Part shown: positions 18,537-25,929 of the stretch, piece after piece | Numbering within the stretch: the first letter of the stretch is position 1 | Layout of the letters: the number at the start of each line of letters is the position of its first letter | DNA from: Deltaproteobacteria bacterium | GTDB taxonomy: Bacteria > Myxococcota_A > Polyangia > Polyangiales > Ga0077539 | Direction of reading: 5' to 3' | Assembly (NCBI GenBank): GCA_016704445.1 | Contig: JADJAE010000027.1 | Coordinates: forward strand, 1 to 64,000 | DNA: 64,000 nucleotides | Position numbers and translations under genes: made by a program | The notes under the pieces: model-generated | Database searches by the model: none | Seen by the model: only the letters and a program-made list of their open reading frames with translations | Told to the model about the DNA's origin: nothing

Positions 18537-18995
18537 GGCCCCCTCACCGCGCTGCCGCGCGCCCTCACCCCCGCGGGGGCGCTCCGTTCGGCACACAAGT
18601 CGACGAACGGCCTGAATCCAAGGTGTTTCGTGAGCGGTCTGCCGACCGTACGCCCCGTACCGGGGTTTGGCGTTCGCCCGCACCCCGGGCTAACGAAAGC
18701 AGGCGCCCGCTGCGCGGGCTGTCGGACCGAAGTCCGATGGACCTCCCAGAAGGAATCCGAGGCCCGCGAGCGGCCGGTTCGGAAGGTGAAGCGACGTCCC
18801 TGCTCGACAGCCCGCGCAGCGGGCGCCCGCCTTCGTTAGCCCGGGGTGCAGGCGAACGCCAAACCCCGGTACGGCAGCGGGCGCGAGCGTATCTCGAAAC
18901 TCCAGAAGCCTTATCCACAAGCCTTTCAGTGACTTGTGTGCCGAACGGAGCCGCCCCGCGGGGGTGCAGGGCGCGCGGCAGCGCGGTGAGGGGCC
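18537..18995 (+). repeat. Large imperfect inverted repeat, arms ~190 bp, 80-nt loop
   Basis: Left arm 18537-18724 is the reverse complement of right arm 18805-18995 at its outer ~70 nt (CTCACCGCGCTGCCGCGCG block, CTCCGTTCGGCACACAAGTC) and inner ~70 nt (GGGGTTTGGCGTTCGCC, GGGCTAACGAA, CCCGCTGCGCGGGCTGTCG); the middle has diverged. It occupies the gap after the asparagine synthase-like gene. I see no credible gene in 18526-19000. A third copy of the inner motif lies at 63030-63071, so this is a dispersed family. Confidence 0.8.
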
Positions 18996-19005
18996 GTCCC
19001 CGCCC

Positions 19006-19177
19006 CGATGCACGCCGTCCCCACCCCGATGCACGCTGCTCCGGCCCCGATGCACGCCGTCCACGGCCCGATGCACGCTGTTTTCGCCCGATGTAGACCC
19101 TCGCGGGGGCGATGCACGCTGCTGAGGGCCGATGCAGACTGTTTCCGCGCCGATGCGGACTGGTTTACCGTCGATGC
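19006..19177 (+). repeat. Nine CGATG(CA) boxes spaced 20-21 bp, ending at a start codon
   Basis: CGATG occurs at 19006, 19027, 19048, 19069, 19089, 19110, 19130, 19151 and 19172, steps of 21,21,21,20,21,20,21,21. Units read roughly CGATGCACGCYGT plus a variable 8 nt; distal units are nearly identical and proximal ones diverge (CGATGTAGAC, CGATGCAGAC, CGATGCGGAC). The last box runs into the ATG at 19178. Two-helical-turn phasing suggests sites for a cooperatively bound protein on one DNA face. No gene in this stretch. Confidence 0.75.
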
Positions 19178-19972
19178 ATGGCGAACTCGAAGACTGCGGG
19201 GAAGAAGGCTCCATCAATCCCAGCGCGGGAGGCCGTGATCGCAGCGGCGGGCGCGCTCCCGGCGAAGGACATCCAGCGGCCGCCGCCCTACGCGGCCGCG
19301 TGGCTCGCGTGGGCCGACAACCTGGCCAGGCTCGCGGCGAAGGACGCCGGGGCGCTGCTGCTGGTGCCCTTGAGCGAAGGGGCGCTCACCGTGGGGGAGC
19401 TCGAGCGCTTCGCCGCAGGGGTCGCGCTCGCCCAGGAGTACGTGATGATCGCCGGGGTGCTGCGCATCAGCGCCGCCGGTACCGAGACCGACGCCGAGCG
19501 CTCGCTGCTCTGGTCGGTGCGCGCCGACCAGCGGCGGCTCGACCGGGCCCTCCTGCTGCGCTTCGCCGACGACTCGGCGGGGCGGGCGTTCCTGACGGGG
19601 CTGCGGCGCGGTGATCCGACCGACCCGGTGGATGCGCTCGATGACACCGAGAAGCTGCTGGCGCTGGCCGACAGCGACGCGCACCGGGAGTGGCTGGCGT
19701 CGCTCCCCAAGGGCGAGGCGGCGGCGGTGAAGCGCCTCCACGACGCGCTCCCGGCGCTGAGGGCGGCGGTGAAGCGCCTGGCCCCGTCGAAGGAGGCCGC
19801 GGAGAAGCGGGAGCTCTTCCGCAGGGTGCTGACGCTGCTGGTGACGAGCGCGGCGCGCATCGGGCGCGCGGGGAGGTACCTCACGGGCGATGTCCCGGGG
19901 CGCGAGCGGGCCTACGCGGCCTTCAAGCGGCCGAAGGCGAAGCGGGCGCGGAAGAAGAAGCCTACGGAGTGA
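19178..19972 (+). CDS. Hypothetical protein, helical, Lys/Arg-rich tail
   Basis: A 264-residue protein, no family recognised. Mostly alpha-helical composition, Ala/Leu/Arg-rich, with basic ends (MANSKTAGKKAP at the start; FKRPKAKRARKKKPTE at the C-terminus). No signal peptide or transmembrane helix. The basic tail could contact nucleic acid. Its ATG is embedded in the last of nine phased CGATG boxes, so expression may be controlled by that array. It is followed 37 nt later by an AAA ATPase/HNH defence-like pair, but its codon use is typical of the host, unlike theirs. Whether it belongs with them is unknown. Confidence 0.65.
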   Translation: MANSKTAGKKAPSIPAREAVIAAAGALPAKDIQRPPPYAAAWLAWADNLARLAAKDAGALLLVPLSEGALTVGELERFAAGVALAQEYVMIAGVLRISAAGTETDAERSLLWSVRADQRRLDRALLLRFADDSAGRAFLTGLRRGDPTDPVDALDDTEKLLALADSDAHREWLASLPKGEAAAVKRLHDALPALRAAVKRLAPSKEAAEKRELFRRVLTLLVTSAARIGRAGRYLTGDVPGRERAYAAFKRPKAKRARKKKPTE

Positions 19973-20009
19973 GGTTCCGCCGGGGGGAGTTCGAAGGAGA
20001 CGAGGTAAG

Positions 20010-21304
20010 TTGCTACGATCACTGAAGCTGACCAACGTCGGGCCGGCGGCCGAGATGAAGCTCGACCTTGCGCCCAGACTCAACCTGATCACTGGGGACA
20101 ACGGGCTCGGGAAAAGCTTCCTGCTCGATGTCGCCTGGTGGGCGCTGACCCGGAATTGGTCGAGCTACCCCGTGCGGCCGTCTCCAGAGACCGTTCGCGC
20201 CAGGAGGAAGGCCACGATCGGTTTCACCTACGATGGGAAGGAGAGGCTGCGGGAGTTCACAAGCGAGTTCATCCCGGAAGACCAGATATGGAAGGGGGGC
20301 AGGGACGCCCTGCCAACCCGGGGTTGGTGCTCTACGCGCGGGTGGATGGAGGGTTCGCGGTCTGGGATCCAGTCAGAAATCAGAAGAACTCCGAGGCTTC
20401 ATCGCGCGACGAGGCCGGGCCGGCGCTTCCCTCGGCGTTCGTCTTCACGGCGCAGGAGGTCTGGGACGGTCTCAAGAGCGACGATGGATCGCGAACCTTC
20501 TGCAACGGACTCATCAGTGATCTGGTCTCGTGGCAGCGCGAAAACGGACCCATCTTCGAGATGTTCAAGCATGCCCTGCTGGAGATGTCGGAGGGAGACA
20601 AGGAGAAACTGGCACCGGGCCTCAGCTTCGCCCGCTTGAGCATTGACGATGCCAGGGACATTCCCACGATCCGGACCGGCGATCGTCCCGAAGTGCCCGT
20701 CGTCGTGGCCTCCGCGGCTATTCGACGAATCCTAGGCCTGGTCTATCTCCTCGTATGGGCCTGGAATGAGCACCAACGGATGAGCGAGCTCAAGGGAAAG
20801 GATCCCAGTAGCCAGGTCATCTTCCTTGTCGATGAGGTCGAGTGCCATCTGCACCCCCGCTGGCAGCGGGCCGTCGTGCCCTCTCTGATGGAGGTCGTAC
20901 GGGCGATGGCGGAGTCAGCGCGGGTGCAACTGGTCGTCGCCACGCATTCGCCGCTGGTGCTGGCTTCGGTCGAGCCGGTGTTCGACTCAGAGAAGGACGC
21001 CTGGTTTGACCTCGACCTCGCGCGGGGAACGGGTGACGTCGTCTTGGAGAAGCGGGCCTTCGTCCGCCACGGCGACGTCTCCAACTGGCTCACGAGCGAA
21101 GCTTTTGATCTCAAGAGCGCTCGCTCCATCCCGGCCGAAGCGGCCATCGACGAGGCACGCGCGCTGCTGCGTGCGAAGGCTCCCCCGAGCGCCGAGGAGG
21201 TGCGTCGGGTGGACGCCTTGCTGCGTGCGGCTGCCCTGCCCGACATAGATCCATTCTGGGTGCGATGGAGCAGCTTCGCCGAGACCTTCGAGGACATTGA
21301 GTGA
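20010..21304 (+). CDS. AAA family ATPase of a Septu-like (PtuA-type) pair; reading frame broken at a G6 run
   Basis: TTG start at 20010 with GAAGGAGACGAGG upstream. Frame 1 (20010-~20299) holds LKLTNVGPAAEMKL and Walker A GDNGLGKS (residues 29-36). Homology then continues one frame over (GRPANPGLVLYARVDGG, FAVWDP) to 21304, with Walker B VIFLVDEVECHLHP, VVATHSPLVLAS and a C-terminal region. One extra G in GGGGGG (20294-20299), or a -1 slip at the heptamer G-GGG-GGC, joins the two into about 431 aa. Such SMC/OLD-like ATPases work with HNH partners in Septu-type anti-phage systems; the HNH gene overlaps by 4 nt. Codon bias is relaxed relative to neighbours, suggesting transfer. Frameshift may be error, decay or programmed. 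Confidence 0.75.
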
Positions 21305-21960
21305 TTCCCGTGCAGAAGGCGGCTGCGCCGACAGACTTCGACGAGCGGGTTCGGCGACCCGGTCTCGACGCGATCGCTGAACTGGTGGGGGAAACTCGCC
21401 AGAAGCCTCGTGGGGGAAAGAAGCGGAGCGAGTTCTTCTCTCGTCGTGAGAAGATTCCTGGCGAGAAGTTCCCTCCGTACTGGCGCAGAGTCCTTCCTGA
21501 GATGCTCACGTCGTATGGGCGAAGGTGCGCATATCTCGCGCTCTACATCGAGCGTGCGACCGGTAGCCCCACGGTCGATCACGTCCTACCCAAGTCGAAA
21601 CGTTGGGACAGGGTGTATGAGTGGGACAACTATCGGCTCGCGTGCTCCCAGATGAACAGCATCAAGGGCGACCTGGAGACGGTGCTGGATCCGTTCAACA
21701 TCGGCGACGACTGGTTCGCTCTTGAGTTTGTCGCCTTTCAGGTCAAGCCGGGTCCCGGCGCGACTGACCAGATCCAGAAGGCCATGCCCAAGACGCTCGA
21801 ACTCCTCAACCTGCCGGAGTTCTGTGAGGCGCGTCGTGAGTATGTAGAGGACTACCTGGCAGGGGAGATCACCCTCTCGCGGCTGACCGAACGCGCGCCC
21901 TTCATCGCGCGTGAGCTGCGCCGCCAAGACAAGCTCCTTCCCGCCGACACGTCCCTCTGA
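21301..21960 (+). CDS. HNH endonuclease, partner of the AAA ATPase (PtuB-like)
   Basis: A 219-residue protein from GTG 21301 within the ATPase stop. The HNH fold is visible at about residues 75-125: CAYLALYIE, TVDH(94)VLPKS, then YEWDNYRLACSQMNSIKG, with the Asp-His pair and the Asn-x8-Asn/Lys-Gly that coordinate metal and DNA. The order and spacing resemble HNH effectors of ATPase-coupled defence systems (Septu, some retrons). The N-terminal ~70 residues are basic. Expected activity: nucleic acid cleavage after phage sensing by the ATPase. Exact subtype is not assigned. Confidence 0.8.
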   Translation: MIPVQKAAAPTDFDERVRRPGLDAIAELVGETRQKPRGGKKRSEFFSRREKIPGEKFPPYWRRVLPEMLTSYGRRCAYLALYIERATGSPTVDHVLPKSKRWDRVYEWDNYRLACSQMNSIKGDLETVLDPFNIGDDWFALEFVAFQVKPGPGATDQIQKAMPKTLELLNLPEFCEARREYVEDYLAGEITLSRLTERAPFIARELRRQDKLLPADTSL

Positions 21961-22082
21961 CTGGACGGCTCACCTCCTGCTAGGCCCCCTTGCCAGAGAG
22001 TTCACCCGCTGTGCGCCGATGGCGCATCCTCCGGGGCTAACCGATCCTTCGCTCCGACTACCCTTCGCCTACAGGTCAACCC

Positions 22083-25000
22083 ATGAAGCGCCACGTCCTC
22101 TCGCTCGCCGGTGCCCTCGTTGCCAGCTACGCCCTCGCGGCGTGCGGCCGCTCGGAGCTCGATGTCCCCGAGGACGTCCCTGACGCCCATGTCGTGATCG
22201 ATGTGCCACTCGATCGCCCTGACACACCCGACGTCCCCATCGTCCCCGATCGCCCCGACGTCCCCGGCCCGCAGTGCTTCTCCGACCGCGACTGCGACGA
22301 CAGCCTCACCTGCAACGGCGTGGAGAGCTGTCAGTCCGGCCGCTGCGCCCAGGGCCCCGCGCCCGCCTGCAACGACGGCGTCGTGTGCACCGTCGACCAG
22401 TGCGTCGAGGGCCGCGGCTGCGTCTTCGCCCCCGACAACAGCCGCTGCATCTCCCCCGCCTTCTGCGACCCGCTGCGAGACTGCACCCCGGTCGAGTGCG
22501 CGAGCGACGCCAACTGCGACAACGGCGACCCCTGCGACGGCGCCGAGCGCTGCGCCGCCGGTCGCTGCACCCGGGGGACGCCCCTCGCCTGCTCGGACGG
22601 CGTGGGCTGCACCACCGACCGCTGCATCCCGGGCCGCGGCTGCGTCAACCTCCCCGATGACAACGCCTGCAACGACGGCAGCTTCTGCAACGGCGTCGAG
22701 CGCTGCCTCGCGGGCCGCGGCTGCGTCCCGCAGATGGCGATCCGCTGCGACGACGGCGACCCCTGCACCACCGACTCGTGCGACGAGGCCCGGCGCGGGT
22801 GCATCACCCGCCCCACGGACAACGACAGCGACGGCTTCGCCCCGGTGACCTGCGCGGGCGGACGCGACTGCAACGACAACGACCGCACGGTGAACCCCGG
22901 CGCCCCGGAGGCCTGCAACGACGGCCGTGACAACAACTGCGACGGCCGCTCGGACTGCGCCGACGTCATGTGCGCCGCCACCCCCGCCTGCGGGATGTGC
23001 ATCCCGAGCGGTCCGGAGCGCTGCGGAGACGCGCTCGACAACGACTGCGACCGCCTCGTCGACTGCGCCGACCGGGACTGCGCCACCGCCCCGCTCTGCA
23101 ACATGTGCGTCCCGACCGGCCCCGAGAACGACCCGATGGCCTGCGCCGACGGCGTGGACAACGACTGCGACGGGCGGCTCGACTGCGCCGACGACCTCTG
23201 CGCCCGCATGCCGGGCTGCGCGATGTGCGTCCCCACGGCCCCGGTGGAGGTCTGCGGCGACGGCCGTGACAACGACTGCAACGGCGCGACCGACTGCGCC
23301 GACCCGGCCTGCGCCACCACCGACGCCTGCCGGGTGACCAACGAGACCTGCGCCACCGCGCGGATCATCAGCGTCCCCGGGCGGGCGAGCGGCACCACCA
23401 TGAACGCGACCGACGACTTCACCCCGGCCTGCGCGGGGATGGGGGGGCCGGACGTGGTCTACGTGGTCCGCAACCCGACGCGGCAGACGATCACCATCGA
23501 CACCGAGGGCAGCGCGTACGACACGGCGCTCATCGTGTTTCGCGGCGACTGCACCACCGCGCCCATCGCCTGCGACGACGACGGCGGCTCCGGGGTCAAC
23601 TCCCGCGTGGTGATCCCCGACGCCGAGCCCGGAACCTACTTCATCGTGGTCGACGGCTGGAACACCGCCCGCGGCGCCTTCCAGCTCAACGTCTCCGTCG
23701 GCACCCGCGAGGTCTGCGACAACCGCGCGGACGACGACGGCGACGGCCTCACGGACTGCGCCGACCGCGCCGACTGCGCCGCGTCGCCCTTCTGCATGAT
23801 GTGCACGCCCACCGGGCGGGAGGTCACCGCGGCCGCCTGCTCCAACGGGCTCGACGACGACTGCGACGGGCAGACCGACTGCGCCGACGCCGAGTGCGCG
23901 GGCCTCGGGATGTGCGCCTGCGTCCCGACGGGCACCGAGGCCGACGCGATGTCCTGCGCCGACGGCCGCGACAACGACTGCGACGGGCAGGTCGACTGCG
24001 CGGACATGTTCTGCGCGCCGCTGCCGGCGTGCTCCGTGGCGCCGCCCAACGACACCTGCGCGGCGCCCATCGTGGTGACGGTTCCGTCGAGCACGATGGG
24101 CAACCTCAACGGCGCCCGCAATGACTTCACCCCGACCACCATGGGCTTCCCCGGGTGCGCGGGCGGAGCGGGCGGCGACGTGGTCTACGCGCTGCGCGTG
24201 CTGCGCGACACGACGCTCACCCTCGACACCCTCGGCAGCAACTTCGACACGGTGCTCTACGTGCGCCGATCGCCCTGCGAGTCGGGTCCGCAGATCGCCT
24301 GCAACGACGACACGAGCGGGACCACCTCCCGCGTGACCTTCACCGCGACGGCGGGCGTGTACTACGTCTTCGTCGACGGCTTCGGCGCCGAGGCGCGGGG
24401 CAACTTCGTGCTCAACGTGACCGAAGGGACGCCTCGGGAGGTGTGCAACAACCGCCGCGACGACGACGGCGACGGCCAGGTCGACTGCGCCGACGCGGAC
24501 TGCGCGGCGGACCCGACGTGCCGGTGCGTTCCTGCGCCGGAGTCGAGCGACCTGACCTGCCGTGACGGCCGGGACAACGACTGCGACGGCCAGGCCGACT
24601 GCGCGGACATCGACTGCCGCAACACCCGCGCGTGCTGCCGCCCGACGGGCGCCGAAGGGGACGTCCGGAGCTGCTCCGACGGCGTGGACAACGACTGCGA
24701 CGGGCTGGTGGACTGCGCCGACCCGGGGTGCGCGGCGCAGCGGATGTGCTGCCGCCCGACCGCGGCGAGGGAGATGGGGGTGGGCGCCTGCACCGACGGG
24801 GTCGACAACGACTGCGACGGGGTGAGCGACTGCAGCGACTCGGACTGCCGCCCGAGCGCGACCAGCGGCGGGGAGTGCTGCAACGGCGTCGACGACAACT
24901 CCAACCGGCTCATCGACGAGTTCGCGTGCGCCTGCGAGGGCAGCGCCCAGTGCAGCGGCGTCGGCGCCGGGGGCCTCTTCCCCTCCAACACCTGCTGGAG

Positions 25001-25115
25001 TACCACCTTCCGGGTCTGCGCTCCCCGATGCGACCTGCTGGGCGGCAACCTGTTCTGCAGCAATTTCTTCGCGGGAACGCGCTGCAACCCCATGACCGGC
25101 GAGTGCGTTCGCTGA
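22083..25115 (+). CDS. MopE-like Cys/Asp-repeat lipoprotein with PPC-type beta domains
   Basis: A 1010-residue protein. The signal ends ASYALAAC (lipobox). An acidic Pro/Val/Asp linker follows (DVPEDVPDAHVV...). Residues ~70-265 hold EGF-like Cys modules (CNDGVVCTVDQC types). From ~275 on there are about eleven units of the kind CxDGxDNDCDGxxDCADxxC, the putative metal-binding motif of the MopE group, plus one degenerate unit. They are interrupted by two ~110-residue bacterial pre-peptidase C-terminal-like beta domains (about 420-535 and 655-775: DVVYVVRNPTRQTITIDT; FVDGFG). A surface calcium- or copper-binding role is inferred from family. No protease domain. A hairpin follows at 25133. Confidence 0.8.
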   Translation: MKRHVLSLAGALVASYALAACGRSELDVPEDVPDAHVVIDVPLDRPDTPDVPIVPDRPDVPGPQCFSDRDCDDSLTCNGVESCQSGRCAQGPAPACNDGVVCTVDQCVEGRGCVFAPDNSRCISPAFCDPLRDCTPVECASDANCDNGDPCDGAERCAAGRCTRGTPLACSDGVGCTTDRCIPGRGCVNLPDDNACNDGSFCNGVERCLAGRGCVPQMAIRCDDGDPCTTDSCDEARRGCITRPTDNDSDGFAPVTCAGGRDCNDNDRTVNPGAPEACNDGRDNNCDGRSDCADVMCAATPACGMCIPSGPERCGDALDNDCDRLVDCADRDCATAPLCNMCVPTGPENDPMACADGVDNDCDGRLDCADDLCARMPGCAMCVPTAPVEVCGDGRDNDCNGATDCADPACATTDACRVTNETCATARIISVPGRASGTTMNATDDFTPACAGMGGPDVVYVVRNPTRQTITIDTEGSAYDTALIVFRGDCTTAPIACDDDGGSGVNSRVVIPDAEPGTYFIVVDGWNTARGAFQLNVSVGTREVCDNRADDDGDGLTDCADRADCAASPFCMMCTPTGREVTAAACSNGLDDDCDGQTDCADAECAGLGMCACVPTGTEADAMSCADGRDNDCDGQVDCADMFCAPLPACSVAPPNDTCAAPIVVTVPSSTMGNLNGARNDFTPTTMGFPGCAGGAGGDVVYALRVLRDTTLTLDTLGSNFDTVLYVRRSPCESGPQIACNDDTSGTTSRVTFTATAGVYYVFVDGFGAEARGNFVLNVTEGTPREVCNNRRDDDGDGQVDCADADCAADPTCRCVPAPESSDLTCRDGRDNDCDGQADCADIDCRNTRACCRPTGAEGDVRSCSDGVDNDCDGLVDCADPGCAAQRMCCRPTAAREMGVGACTDGVDNDCDGVSDCSDSDCRPSATSGGECCNGVDDNSNRLIDEFACACEGSAQCSGVGAGGLFPSNTCWSTTFRVCAPRCDLLGGNLFCSNFFAGTRCNPMTGECVR

Positions 25116-25132
25116 TCGTCACGTCCCCTCTC

Positions 25133-25149
25133 CCCGAACGAAGTTCGGG
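25133..25149 (+). terminator. Short hairpin after the MopE-like gene
   Basis: CCCGAAC-GAA-GTTCGGG, a perfect 7-bp stem 17 nt beyond the stop. No U-tract follows, so its function as an intrinsic terminator is uncertain. Confidence 0.4.
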
Positions 25150-25217
25150 ACCCTATGTGAGCCCGCAGGTTCGTCTACTACGTCGCGGAGGCTGCTGGCC
25201 GACGCAGGGAAGGTTCA

Positions 25218-25550
25218 ATGACCATGTCTGATTCAACCGTCGATCGTCGTTCAGTGCTTCGTCGTGTGGGTGGTGGCTTCGCTCTGCTGGTGCTCGCGCC
25301 GGTAGCCGCGGCCGTCGAGGGCTGCGGCAAGAAGGAGCTGAGCTGTTCCAGCACCACGGGCTTGACCCCCGCCGACATCCAGACCCGCACGGCGTTGCAG
25401 TACGTCGATCGTGCGGCTGATCCCGCGAAGCCCTGCCGCTCGTGCAGGCTCTTCCGTACCGCCGGCGAGGCGGCGTGCGGTGGCTGCGAGGTCGTGAAGG
25501 GCCCGATCCATCCCGGCGGCAGCTGCTCGGCCTGGGCCGCTCGCACCTGA
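25218..25550 (+). CDS. High-potential iron-sulfur protein (HiPIP)
   Basis: A 110-residue protein. The N-terminus DRRSVLRRVGGGFALLVLAPVA is a twin-arginine signal, as expected for HiPIPs, which are exported folded with their cluster. Mature-domain ligands: CRSC (C-x2-C), then CGGC and GGSCSAWA. This matches the C-x2-C...C...C arrangement holding a [4Fe-4S] cluster and the terminal Gly-x-Cys-x-x-(Trp/Phe) region. Soluble periplasmic electron carrier. An alternative ATG lies two codons downstream. It is monocistronic, with a 127-bp inverted repeat directly behind it. Confidence 0.85.
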   Translation: MTMSDSTVDRRSVLRRVGGGFALLVLAPVAAAVEGCGKKELSCSSTTGLTPADIQTRTALQYVDRAADPAKPCRSCRLFRTAGEAACGGCEVVKGPIHPGGSCSAWAART

Positions 25551-25566
25551 TCGAGCACGTCTCCCC

Positions 25567-25916
25567 GCGCTGCGGCGCTCATCGTTGCTCTCTTCGAGCG
25601 CAATCCGCTTCCAGGCTGGGGTTCCGCGCGTTGGCGCGTCACTCCAGGCAATAACAGGATGGCCGCCCCGGACAGGTCCGGGGCTCCGAACGGGCATCGC
25701 GTGATACGTGCCGGAGGCGGCGCGTCCGCTTCCGGGTGGTTCCCTCGGTTCGCTCGACAGCGGACCCGGCAACCTGCGCACAGTGACGGCCGTTCGGAGC
25801 CCCGGACCTGTCCGGGGCGGCCATCCTGTTATTGCCTGGGGTGACGCGCCAACGCGCGGAACCCCAGCCTGAAAGCGGATTGCGCTCGAAGAGAGCAACG
25901 ATGAGCGCCGCAGCGC
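25567..25916 (+). repeat. Near-perfect 127-bp inverted repeat with 96-nt loop
   Basis: Arms 25567-25693 and 25790-25916 are reverse complements with only two differences that I can see (CTTCCAGG/CTTTCAGG and CACTCCAGG/CACCCCAGG). It fills the gap between the convergent HiPIP and DUF2330 genes (25551-25929), where I see no real gene. Near identity implies recent origin or active gene conversion. It contains shorter palindromes such as CCGGACAGGTCCGG. Could serve as a bidirectional terminator or be a non-autonomous element. Confidence 0.85.
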
Positions 25917-25929
25917 ACGCTACTACCGC

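Noticed and set aside
19006..19177. CRISPR array
   Set aside because: Period is only 20-21 bp with short conserved cores and no spacers of CRISPR size; no cas gene nearby.
19006..19177. Iteron origin of replication
   Set aside because: No replication initiator gene, AT-rich unwinding region or partition genes are nearby.
25567..25916. Protein-coding frames within the inverted repeat
   Set aside because: The frames simply mirror each other across the palindrome and have no start signals or recognisable sequence.
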